The position numbers were made by a program, and so were the translations under genes. From Fulvivirga sp. (lineage in GTDB: Bacteria; Bacteroidota; Bacteroidia; Cytophagales; Cyclobacteriaceae), in NCBI GenBank assembly GCA_028280565.1, contig JANQLQ010000088.1, positions 1 through 64,000 of the forward strand: DNA of 64,000 nt, written 5' to 3'. The number at the start of each line of letters is the position of its first letter. The stretch's first letter is position 1. The notes below the pieces were generated by a model. It did no database searches. It saw nothing but the letters and a program-made list of their open reading frames with translations, and was not told where the DNA came from. Shown one piece after another: positions 49,560 to 57,224 of this stretch.

Positions 49560-50219
49560 ATGAAAAACATTATAAATAAAATCAATTTCTTCGGACGATC
49601 ATTATCATACGCATTCATTCTAGGGGCATTTTGTCTGTTGATCATGGGATGTCAAAACCAAGCAAACCAATCCAACTCACAAGCCGATGCCGGGGCAACT
49701 GTTGCAGCAGACGATAATAATACGGCGTTGCTGTACTCTGATGAATGTATTACAGAAAGAGAGGTAGTAGAAGCTCAAAAAATGTGGGGAGATGGCATTG
49801 TAAGAATCGGGAAAGTTTTTTCTGAAAATGGAGATTATTCTGAAGAGGCAGCCGACTTTATTCAAAATATGTACGGTTATGATCTTAGCAGTGTTTTATT
49901 TAAGCCTACGCTCGCATCCAATGATCAGTTCCGATCTAGTTTTGATGCGGCGCTATCTTATTTTGTGGGAGGAAATGAAGCGTACGCTGAAGATAATGGC
50001 TTTGCTATCAAACCTTATACGAAGGTGAAATTTGATAATGTAGGCATCATCAACAATAGCTGTAGAATGGCGGTAGCCATGGGTAACTACTTTTTCACAG
50101 ATACGAATGGAAGTGAAACCAAAGTAGAATATACATTTGCCTATGTGAAGGATAAAACTGGGAAACTGAGAATCGTTGCACATCAGTCCTCCTTGCCATA
50201 TAATCCTTCGCCTAACTAA
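49560..50219 (+). CDS. NTF2/SnoaL-like periplasmic lipoprotein
   Basis: 219 aa from ATG 49560 (MKNIINKINFFGRSLSYAFILGAFCLLIMGC; lipobox IMGC); the frame is open 32 codons further up without a signal. The body (EVVEAQKMWGDGIVRIGKVFSE to YTFAYVKDKTGKLRIVAHQSSLPYNP) looks like the cone-shaped NTF2 fold seen in secreted proteins sometimes labelled phosphoribosyl-AMP cyclohydrolase. Ligand unknown. The DUF2490 gene follows 60 bp downstream, same strand. Confidence 0.7.
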   Translation: MKNIINKINFFGRSLSYAFILGAFCLLIMGCQNQANQSNSQADAGATVAADDNNTALLYSDECITEREVVEAQKMWGDGIVRIGKVFSENGDYSEEAADFIQNMYGYDLSSVLFKPTLASNDQFRSSFDAALSYFVGGNEAYAEDNGFAIKPYTKVKFDNVGIINNSCRMAVAMGNYFFTDTNGSETKVEYTFAYVKDKTGKLRIVAHQSSLPYNPSPN

Positions 50220-50278
50220 TTGTAATAAACGGTTCAAGCCAGGTTCAGCCCGGCTTAACCTTGATTTAAATAAAGAAT

Positions 50279-50974
50279 ATGAAAAAATACCTATTGGCAG
50301 CATTGATCTGTCTTGGAAGTATTGTGTCTTTTGCCCAAGAAGATTTTGATGAGGATCAGCTAGGCGCATGGTACATGTACTTTTTCAACAAGCAGTTTAA
50401 AAACAGTCAGTTTGGAATCCAGGGAGATTACCAGTTTAGATTTTGGGATTTTGGGAGTGATCTAGAACAGGTTTTGCTGCGTACCGGGGCAACATACCGT
50501 CCCAAGAATGCAGACATCCTTTTTACACTTGGTTATGCCAATATTACAACGGGTGTTTTTGGGGAAAGTGATGCAACCACTGTTGAACACCGTGTGTACC
50601 AGGAAGCATTGTTTTCCCAGAAGATCGGATCACGATTCCTGCTCACACATCGAATACGTTCGGAACAGCGTTGGGTTGAGGACCAGGACTTGCGAACGAG
50701 ATACCGATACAATCTTTTTTTAAATATCCCTTTCAATGATACTAAGCTGGCTAAAGGGGTCATTTATGCTGCACTTTACAATGAGATATTCATTAACGGC
50801 CAGACGGACATTGGAGAAGGTAGATCTGTTCAGTTATTCGACCGCAATCGTACCTATTTAGGTCTTGGTTATGGTATCAGGAAAAACATGCGAGTACAGC
50901 TTGGTTGGATGCGTCAAACCACTGTCAATTGGGCCAAGAATCAAATGCAGTTCAGCTTGCATCATAGTTTTTAG
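50279..50974 (+). CDS. DUF2490 outer-membrane beta-barrel protein
   Basis: 231 aa, with signal peptide MKKYLLAALICLGSIVSFAQ, followed by LGAWYMYFFNKQFKNSQFGIQGDYQFRFWD and amphipathic strands ending in aromatic LHHSF, as in DUF2490 barrels. RIRSEQRWVED is a family signature. Function unknown. A hairpin ends the unit. Confidence 0.85.
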   Translation: MKKYLLAALICLGSIVSFAQEDFDEDQLGAWYMYFFNKQFKNSQFGIQGDYQFRFWDFGSDLEQVLLRTGATYRPKNADILFTLGYANITTGVFGESDATTVEHRVYQEALFSQKIGSRFLLTHRIRSEQRWVEDQDLRTRYRYNLFLNIPFNDTKLAKGVIYAALYNEIFINGQTDIGEGRSVQLFDRNRTYLGLGYGIRKNMRVQLGWMRQTTVNWAKNQMQFSLHHSF

Positions 50975-50983
50975 TTGGTTGAG

Positions 50984-51012
50984 CTAGTGCGTCTTCTTGA
51001 ATGACGCACTGG
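50984..51012 (+). terminator. Hairpin after DUF2490 gene
   Basis: CTAGTGCGTC pairs with GACGCACTGG (10 bp, one G-T pair) around a 9-base loop, 10 bp past the stop. Marks the boundary between the plus-strand genes and the cassette array. Confidence 0.55.
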
Positions 51013-51028
51013 TATTTATCTACTCAAC

Positions 51029-51165
51029 GGTGGCTAACGGTCCGTATAACCGTCCGTTACGGGTTTTAAGTTTTGATTTTTCGGTTAAGCACTGCCTTTA
51101 GCAATTCCGAGTGGATCCGGACGTAGTCGAATCTGCCGTAATTGCGGTTATACATTGTTGGCAAC
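51029..51165 (-). other. attC-like recombination site S7 (array end)
   Basis: Read on the minus strand: core GTTGCCAACAATGTATAACCG at the gene side and CGGTTATACGGACCGTTAGCC at the far side, forming an imperfect palindrome of 137 bp. The gene-side core GTTGCCAAC is the exact complement of GTTGGCAAC that opens the same cassette at site S6. The far core GTTAGCCACC has no partner at lower coordinates, so this is the last surviving site. Confidence 0.75.
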
Positions 51166-51179
51166 TGGCTTTTTTATCA

Positions 51180-51539
51180 TTATTTTGGGGTTCCTTTTTT
51201 TCTTTTCCTTGACGCTTTTGCTTTATCGTTAAATTCAAGGCAAAGTCCAATCCAATAATCAAAATCCTCTTTTCTTCCGTAACCTTCTTCGTTTACAAAT
51301 ACATAACCTTTCATAGTCCGTTTACCATGTATCATTGCTCGGCAACCTGTTCGCCCAAGTGCGGATTCATAAATTTCTGGGGCAATTCTACATACCATTT
51401 CATTGTCCCTAACCCCAATGCAAATTTTATCGTCTACCATAAAAGTCAAGCCTTGAAACATTTTCTTTTCTTCTATTTTTTTCGGTAAATCCACTAATTC
51501 TTCTCTCACTCGATTTACCAAACTTTCATTATAGCTCAT
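51180..51539 (-). CDS. TfoX N-terminal domain protein
   Basis: 119 aa, matching the TfoX_N fold: MSYNESLVNRVREELVDL, KKMFQGLTFMVDDKICIGVRDNEMVCRI and GKRTMKGYVFVNEEG. In Proteobacteria TfoX controls competence, but stand-alone TfoX-N proteins are common cassette passengers of unknown role. The tail KASRKRKKGTPK is basic. Shares its cassette with the NTF2-like gene 22 bp upstream. Confidence 0.85.
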   Translation of the reverse strand: MSYNESLVNRVREELVDLPKKIEEKKMFQGLTFMVDDKICIGVRDNEMVCRIAPEIYESALGRTGCRAMIHGKRTMKGYVFVNEEGYGRKEDFDYWIGLCLEFNDKAKASRKRKKGTPK

Positions 51540-51561
51540 ATTTTCAATACTACTTCCGTTT

Positions 51562-51942
51562 TTATGTGGTTGTGTGCATTGCCGTTAGCCAACTATTGTT
51601 CAATTTAGTTAACACTTGACTTGATTTTGCTTTCATTATTTCTCCCTTATTTTCGCCTGAGCCAATTGCTTGATATTCGTTTGCAATTAAAATCACATCA
51701 TCAAGCAATTCCACTTTTACCGTTTGAATTTCTATTTTTGTCCATCCTTGGTCAATAATAGTTTGAAGTAATTGAGAAATTTTCATTCTTCCCTCAACTG
51801 TTTCATAACCTACAAGAATGCTTTTATTGGTATACAATTCCGATAATTCTTGTATTTTATTTTCATTCCATAATTTTTCATACTTATTATTGAAAGCATC
51901 TGCAATTTTTTTTGCTTCATTCAATTCCATAATATTTTCCAA
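51562..51942 (-). CDS. NTF2/SnoaL-like (DUF4440-type) protein
   Basis: 126 aa, cytoplasmic. IADAFNNKYEKLWNENKIQELSELYTNKSILVG opening and VEGRMKISQLLQTIIDQG follow the SnoaL/DUF4440 pattern; LTKLNNSWLTAMHTTT ends the last strand (normally W..xxHxS). Ligand or activity unknown. Its start lies 32 bp from site S6. The stop region TTGGCTAACGGC looks a little like an attC half-site, which may mark a lost cassette boundary before the TfoX gene. Confidence 0.75.
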   Translation of the reverse strand: MENIMELNEAKKIADAFNNKYEKLWNENKIQELSELYTNKSILVGYETVEGRMKISQLLQTIIDQGWTKIEIQTVKVELLDDVILIANEYQAIGSGENKGEIMKAKSSQVLTKLNNSWLTAMHTTT

Positions 51943-51973
51943 ATTTATTTTCGTCTTCGCTTGTTTTCAGCTT

Positions 51974-52095
51974 GTTGCCAACGTCCAACTAAAATGAGTA
52001 TGCGCCCCAGTTGCTAGAAGCAGCTAAGTTGCTGTTTTGGATTACCCTGTCAAAGTGCTCAGTTCGCATATTCATTTTAGTGTTTGTTAGCTGGC
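51974..52095 (-). other. attC-like site S6
   Basis: Minus strand: GCCAGCTAACAAACACTAAAATGA ... TCATTTTAGTTGGACGTTGGCAAC, 122 bp with long pairing arms (shortened here). The opening core GCCAGCTAAC is the exact complement of GTTAGCTGGC at S5. The stop codon of the AIPR gene lies within this core. Shares AACAAACACTA and AGTTRGACGTT with S3. Confidence 0.8.
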
Positions 52096-53880
52096 TGTCA
52101 AATTTGATTTTTTCTTCAGTTGGGCAAATACTTGGTCTTTGAATGTAGTTGTCCTAATAATGCTCTTCACTGATACATGTTTTCCAATCTGTTTTTTTTC
52201 CTCAGCAATTGATATTTTAAGAATCTCTATGGCTTTCTTGAACAATTCTATTCGAGTTTTATCATTATCCATTTTTGACAAGACTTTGTTACAAAAGTTT
52301 TTCATTTCATGAGAATTAAAATAAGGATTCTTCAATTTTCCAGTGGCTAGAACTTTCACAATGAGTCCAATATAATGGCGAAATAAACCAAATGATGCTG
52401 GAATTCTACCTCTATTTATCTCTTGACCAAAACTGAACAAGATGTAACTTGAAGTGAAGTATGGGTAATATTGATGATCATCTTTAAAGAATAACTTATT
52501 TCTTGTCCTAAGGATTTCATTTGGATTGTTGTTGTAGACAAGTTGAGGAAGTGCTAGAAAAATGGATGCAAATGATCTAATCTGACTGTGAAGATTTATT
52601 ATTCGATTTTTTTCAATCTTGTTTTCTACATTAAGATATTCTTTGGAACGTCTCTCATAGTAAAGTGTTTCTTTGCAGTCTTTTGACATTGCAACGTAAA
52701 ATTCCTGAAGTCGTTTATGAAATTTTTCGAGAGCGACAAAGGCCTCATCTGGCACAGGAGTTTGACGATTTGTTGCTCTTATAATTCTATTTATTACCTC
52801 ATTGTCAATAGTATGGATGAACTTAACAGGTATCCAAAAGTTATCTTCTTCCTCAAGTACTGCTTTGTGATTGAATAGTATTGTACTTGTTTGACATCCA
52901 TTGACAATTTGGTAATCTCTAATTTCATAATCGTTGGAGCCTAAAGGCTTAAGATAATTTGCCACAACTGTTATTCCATTATTTAATAGAATAAATTTAT
53001 CCCTCAGTTCGCCTACAGTTAGTGTTTCACTTATTTCTTGGTTAACCCGATTGTCTGAACCTTGGAAATCCCTAACATTTTCGTAAAAAAGATTTCTTCT
53101 GATTTCCTTATCCTGATCAGTTATTAGTTTGAAGAATTCTCCATAGTTGAGATACCCAATATATGATTGCTCGACATTGGAAATTCTATCAAGAGTTAAG
53201 TTGTTCTTAAAATTTATTATTACATCATATCTATTTTCAATGTCATTATAGGTGTCAATAACATAGTCAGCACCGACAAGATTAATCTTAACTTCTTTCA
53301 ATTCCTGAATACTGTCAGATATTGTTTTCTCACCTTGCTTTGCTATTCCTAAAACCGTGGAATCGGAAGCTTCTTTTCCAGTGGTGGCAAAATACAAATA
53401 GCACTTTGGGCTATCTTTGGGTATAAATCTTGCATATTCATGCTCGAACAAAGTATCGTACAGTTTCTTGAAAAATTTAATGTCTTCAGTTAGCTCAATT
53501 TCTGGATTAGCAGAAAAAAAGTTCTGGACAGCACCAATAAATTTATATAACGAACCTCCATCATATACCGCTGAGGTTTTCGATTGTGTAAAGATTATTT
53601 TGATATCAAGGTTTCGCGATTTTTTGTAGATATCAATGTCCTCCTTATTTAGAAGTAAGTTGTTATTGACTATTATGGCAATTCCATCAATTCCGAAAGT
53701 AGACCCAGAATCAACATCTATTTGTTGGAGATCTGAAATATTCGCAAAAGCTTCGGGATGAATTTTAGATACAACTAAATAATTGACTAAATACTCAAAG
53801 GCCTTTGATTCCTCAATACTTTCAAGATTGAAGTCTTTCCTAAATTCAGTGAGTATACCTTTAACAAACTTATTTTCCAT
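52087..53880 (-). CDS. AIPR-family abortive infection protein
   Basis: 597 aa. The AIPR domain is clear: FGIDGIAIIVNNNLL, IIFTQSKTSAVYDGG, a GELRDKFILLNNGITVVAN segment, then YQIVNGCQTSTILF (~305-320) and IIRATNRQTPVPDEAF. AIPR proteins are linked to abortive phage resistance and often carry a nuclease-like N-terminus, which fits the first ~180 residues here. Cytoplasmic. It occupies a cassette on its own: start 15 bp from S5 and stop inside S6. The most defence-like cargo of the array. Confidence 0.88.
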   Translation of the reverse strand: MENKFVKGILTEFRKDFNLESIEESKAFEYLVNYLVVSKIHPEAFANISDLQQIDVDSGSTFGIDGIAIIVNNNLLLNKEDIDIYKKSRNLDIKIIFTQSKTSAVYDGGSLYKFIGAVQNFFSANPEIELTEDIKFFKKLYDTLFEHEYARFIPKDSPKCYLYFATTGKEASDSTVLGIAKQGEKTISDSIQELKEVKINLVGADYVIDTYNDIENRYDVIINFKNNLTLDRISNVEQSYIGYLNYGEFFKLITDQDKEIRRNLFYENVRDFQGSDNRVNQEISETLTVGELRDKFILLNNGITVVANYLKPLGSNDYEIRDYQIVNGCQTSTILFNHKAVLEEEDNFWIPVKFIHTIDNEVINRIIRATNRQTPVPDEAFVALEKFHKRLQEFYVAMSKDCKETLYYERRSKEYLNVENKIEKNRIINLHSQIRSFASIFLALPQLVYNNNPNEILRTRNKLFFKDDHQYYPYFTSSYILFSFGQEINRGRIPASFGLFRHYIGLIVKVLATGKLKNPYFNSHEMKNFCNKVLSKMDNDKTRIELFKKAIEILKISIAEEKKQIGKHVSVKSIIRTTTFKDQVFAQLKKKSNLTAS

Positions 53881-53894
53881 CCTTTTCTTTTTAT

Positions 53895-54013
53895 GCCAGC
53901 TAACGTCTTTGTATGGTGAGTGTGCTTACACTTTCGAGTATCACTAAAGTATCAAGTTGATGAGAAAATTGAAAATAGCCCAAAGCACATTCACTATACA
54001 TTTTGTTAGTAGC
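53895..54013 (-). other. attC-like site S5
   Basis: Minus strand: GCTACTAACAAAATGTATAG ... CAAAGACGTTAGCTGGC, 119 bp. Opening core GCTACTAAC is the exact complement of GTTAGTAGC at S4; closing core GTTAGCTGGC is complementary to the S6 opening. The arms GTGAATGTGC and GCACACTCAC pair imperfectly. Confidence 0.8.
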
Positions 54014-54015
54014 TT

Positions 54016-54855
54016 TTATTTAGCTTTAATTCTTATCTGCGATACAGACATATTATAAATTGTAAAGGTTTTATTGTCTCTAATAACATCTTGTCGATTT
54101 CCTCTTACGAGGGAAATATTGAATAACTCATCTTTTAGCCCATCAAATAAGCAGTTATCTATGGTTAATGATCCAGTATCTTCAATTGGAATATAACGAA
54201 ATTCCCTTCGATAAAAAGGTTGGTTGATATTTTTGATATTGTAGCATTTACTTGTTGTTATTTGGTCAGGAGGAGGTGATTTGATAAGCTGAAGAAACAT
54301 CTTTGAATTATTTTTTTCTACATTCCATTTGAGATGCATCTTATCATTTAAAGGATCTAATATTGGTTCGTTGTAGCCGACTGGTCTCACTATTTCATTA
54401 TTCAGTTGGAATTCAACTTCGAGTGGATTTAAAACATAAACTTCTTTACCCTTTAACAAGTAGTTGGAGTTTTCAAGAAAGTTGAGTTTTACGGTCTTTC
54501 CAATATATTCTTGACCTGCTGCTCCGTAATAATATTTTGATCCGGTATTTTTATCAACCTCTTTCGCTTTGTACTCTTTCGTATCAATGTTCCATTTAAA
54601 TTTTTCGTCATCAACTAGTGATTTATTTTTATATATGTAATAAATCATATCCATATATTGACTTCCTCCGAGACCTCTGGTAAATGCAATACTATAATCT
54701 GAATTATTTTCTAGTACAGGAGTGCCTATCATCCAAATTCCACTTAAATTAGGATCAGCATCATTTTCAATGATATATGATGTGTTTGTTTTTTGTTTAC
54801 ATGAATCAAATACCAGAAGAAATACTACGATAAAAATCGATTGTATATTGTGCAT
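54016..54855 (-). CDS. Hypothetical lipoprotein (cassette gene)
   Basis: 279 aa from ATG 54855 (MHNIQSIFIVVFLLVFDSC, lipobox FDSC); five extra codons upstream are possible. Not recognised. The body starts NTSYIIENDADPNLSGIWMIGTP and has alternating strands and a WNxD/N motif, suggesting a periplasmic beta-rich protein of lipocalin-like kind. Ends 2 bp from S5. AT-rich compared with the glycan locus. Confidence 0.6.
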   Translation of the reverse strand: MHNIQSIFIVVFLLVFDSCKQKTNTSYIIENDADPNLSGIWMIGTPVLENNSDYSIAFTRGLGGSQYMDMIYYIYKNKSLVDDEKFKWNIDTKEYKAKEVDKNTGSKYYYGAAGQEYIGKTVKLNFLENSNYLLKGKEVYVLNPLEVEFQLNNEIVRPVGYNEPILDPLNDKMHLKWNVEKNNSKMFLQLIKSPPPDQITTSKCYNIKNINQPFYRREFRYIPIEDTGSLTIDNCLFDGLKDELFNISLVRGNRQDVIRDNKTFTIYNMSVSQIRIKAK

Positions 54856-54931
54856 TTTGTATAAACTCATTCTTGAAAAATCAATTAAATTACTGTAGGT
54901 AAGCTGAGTAGTGATTACGATCGACTCAATT

Positions 54932-55053
54932 GCTACTAACGTCCAACTATCATCCGTAAGCTGGACTTTTCAAATATCAATTAAAAGTATCTCATCGCAC
55001 ATGTCTTTGCAAATAGCTCATTAGCTTATGGATGATAGTGCCTGTTGTAGGTA
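54932..55053 (-). other. attC-like site S4
   Basis: Minus strand: TACCTACAACAGGCACTATC ... GATAGTTGGACGTTAGTAGC, 122 bp. The arms CACTATCATCC and GGATGATAGT pair well. Opening core TACCTACAAC is the exact complement of GTTGTAGGTA at S3; closing core pairs with the S5 opening. Confidence 0.8.
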
Positions 55054-55058
55054 GTTTA

Positions 55059-56129
55059 TTAGTCTCGATATACATAAAGCCTTATTTCGTTGTAGTTGCC
55101 AAACATGAACATATAAGCGTTGATTCCATCAGAACTTTTCCATTTGGTATCAATCCGTCCAGAATTTGGTTCTCTATTTAAAGGTATTGGTTCTCCTAAT
55201 ATTCCTGTAACAATCCCTTTTATTGATTCATACTTTTTTTCAAATGCATTTCTTAATTCAGTTCTGTCAACTCTCTCAACAGGCCAATCACTTAATTTAA
55301 ACTCACTCCATTCATAGCCAGCTACTTTTAGGTTATTTTCATCCTTAGTGTAGAAGTAACTCGAATGTCCGTCAAAATATGGGCATTCGACCCTTCTGTA
55401 TTGTAGGGGATTACCAAATTTGTAGTTCTTGAAAAATGGATAAATTCCATCACCAAGAGAATAAAAATGTCCCAGTGAAACGTCTTCTGCGTTGATCGAA
55501 TCCTCAAAAGATAACATGACTTCAAGTTTAAAGTCTGATTCTCCGTTTAACCCATTGATCACTTTTTGGAAATGTTGCTTAAATAGAAGTTCACCGTTTC
55601 TGACGGTCATTTCTGGATTCATGATACAAGTCGAATCGATTCCTGGTTCAGGGATCGTTATGGGTTCAAGCTCTATTTCCTGGAAAGAGGCAATCTTTAT
55701 CGATTGAATGTTATAGGGCCATACTTCCGTAGAAGGTATGCCAGGGCTCAATGGATGAGTTGAGGTTTTTTTGTACTTTCCTCTGCCTTTGGTATCAATC
55801 ATTAGTTTATACTGCAATGGTTTGTCCAGTCCACTTTTCATGACTAGCAAAATACTTCTTTGGGAACCAAATGAACCCATTGCGAATATTCCTTCGATTC
55901 GGTTGTTATCAAGATATTCATCAAAAAAATTGAATGCTGACCCCATTTCTAATTCAACTTCGAAGGGTTCAGTAGATACAATTTCGTAAGTCAAGTTGTG
56001 CGAACCGTCTTTGGTTAGTTCGAGAGTAAATCTCGTAACCAGGTTAATGGCTTTTATTTTCTTCAACTTCTGTCCATAGGTTAAAGGAGCAAGAAGTATT
56101 ATAGCCAAAAAAGCAACTAGTATTCTCAT
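55059..56129 (-). CDS. Hypothetical secreted protein (cassette gene)
   Basis: 356 aa with signal peptide MRILVAFLAIILLAPLTYGQ. Not recognised. Core seems beta-rich (FTLELTKDGSHNLTYEIVSTEPFEVELEMG) with a C-terminal region around ISVWKSSDG-like loops (DTKWKSSDGINAYMFMFG). Single-gene cassette: start 19 bp from S3, stop 6 bp from S4. Confidence 0.6.
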   Translation of the reverse strand: MRILVAFLAIILLAPLTYGQKLKKIKAINLVTRFTLELTKDGSHNLTYEIVSTEPFEVELEMGSAFNFFDEYLDNNRIEGIFAMGSFGSQRSILLVMKSGLDKPLQYKLMIDTKGRGKYKKTSTHPLSPGIPSTEVWPYNIQSIKIASFQEIELEPITIPEPGIDSTCIMNPEMTVRNGELLFKQHFQKVINGLNGESDFKLEVMLSFEDSINAEDVSLGHFYSLGDGIYPFFKNYKFGNPLQYRRVECPYFDGHSSYFYTKDENNLKVAGYEWSEFKLSDWPVERVDRTELRNAFEKKYESIKGIVTGILGEPIPLNREPNSGRIDTKWKSSDGINAYMFMFGNYNEIRLYVYRD

Positions 56130-56147
56130 GAATTTCGATGGAACAAT

Positions 56148-56267
56148 TACCTACAACGTCTAACTAAAATGAGTACGTGTTCAAGTTACTAAAGGCACTT
56201 AAGCTTCCAGTTTGCAATGTCCTATTAAATAGCCCAGTTCGCATTCATTGTAGTGTTTGTTACCAGC
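56148..56267 (-). other. attC-like site S3
   Basis: Minus strand: GCTGGTAACAAACACTACAA ... TTTTAGTTAGACGTTGTAGG, 120 bp. Opening core GCTGGTAAC is the exact complement of GTTACCAGC at S2, 3.2 kb away; closing core GTTGTAGGTA pairs with the S4 opening. On the plus strand it contains GTCTAAC, a perfect RYYYAAC. Confidence 0.8.
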
Positions 56268-56403
56268 TTTTACCACCTAAATTAAAATTTTGTTAAATGG
56301 CTTTACTTTTATTTACTTGATGCACATTGAATGATTTTTTCAAAGCGTCAACTGTGGTAAGGCGAAACTATCATCGTTAAGCAAGGCTCTATAAATTTCT
56401 CTA

Positions 56404-57150
56404 TTAAAATACCCTTTCCATAAACCAAAATAAGCCGACCAAAGCAATCATTAACGATGCGGGAACCTGTACTCGCTTTCGGTACCAACTTTTGTTTCGT
56501 ATGTGCCAGGCCAGTATAGCGGCAGTAAACAATACAAACAGCTGACCTAATTCTACACCGATATTAAAAGCCAATAACGAAGGTACTAAATTGCCCTCAG
56601 GTAGTCCATACTCACTTAATACAGCTGCAAAACCTAAGCCATGTAGTAAGCCAAAGCCGAATACAATGAATGGCCGCCATTTGTTCGCTTGTTCAAACAC
56701 ACAGTTTTCGACAGCCACCCAGACGATAGAAAGCGCAATTAGGGGTTCGACTATAGCGCCCGGAACCTGTACAATACCTAAAGCAGCAGTTGCCAGTGTA
56801 ATTGTGTGAGCGAACGTAAAGGCAGTTACCTGCCAAAGCAACGACGCAAAAATCAAACTGGAAAAAAACAGCCCCAATACAAACAGGATATGATCTAGGC
56901 CCTTTGGGATTATATGCTCTACGCCTGCCTTGATGAATAATAAAAATTTTTCTGACGAGGGCATAGCCTCCAGTAGACGCTTTCGCTGACGTTTTAAAGC
57001 TGCTTCATATTCGGCAGTCATTTGCTTATCCGGAAATACAAGCTCTCCCTGTTCAATTTCCTTGATAACAAGTTCGTCATCAGGGTGGGAGAATGCTGCA
57101 AAACTTGGGCAAAAGAAGATGAAGAATGCGAGCGTTTTAAGAGGCCTCAT
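56404..57150 (-). CDS. HupE/UreJ-type membrane protein
   Basis: 248 aa: signal peptide (MRPLKTLAFFIFFCPSFAAFS), a ~60-residue periplasmic part, then six or so helices of the HupE/UreJ_2 family. Conserved histidines and acidic residues appear in KGLDHILFVLG, FTFAHTITL, GFGLLHGLGFA and FNIGVELGQL. In other bacteria this family is linked to metal (Ni/Co) supply or is uncharacterised. No urease or hydrogenase genes are nearby. Second gene of a two-gene cassette behind the M3 peptidase. Confidence 0.85.
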   Translation of the reverse strand: MRPLKTLAFFIFFCPSFAAFSHPDDELVIKEIEQGELVFPDKQMTAEYEAALKRQRKRLLEAMPSSEKFLLFIKAGVEHIIPKGLDHILFVLGLFFSSLIFASLLWQVTAFTFAHTITLATAALGIVQVPGAIVEPLIALSIVWVAVENCVFEQANKWRPFIVFGFGLLHGLGFAAVLSEYGLPEGNLVPSLLAFNIGVELGQLFVLFTAAILAWHIRNKSWYRKRVQVPASLMIALVGLFWFMERVF

Positions 57151-57224
57151 AGGGATACCAGGGATATTAAAAATGAAACCGACTTGGATTTCCGTGCTGG
57201 TTTTTCAAATAGCTTTCATGGTAG

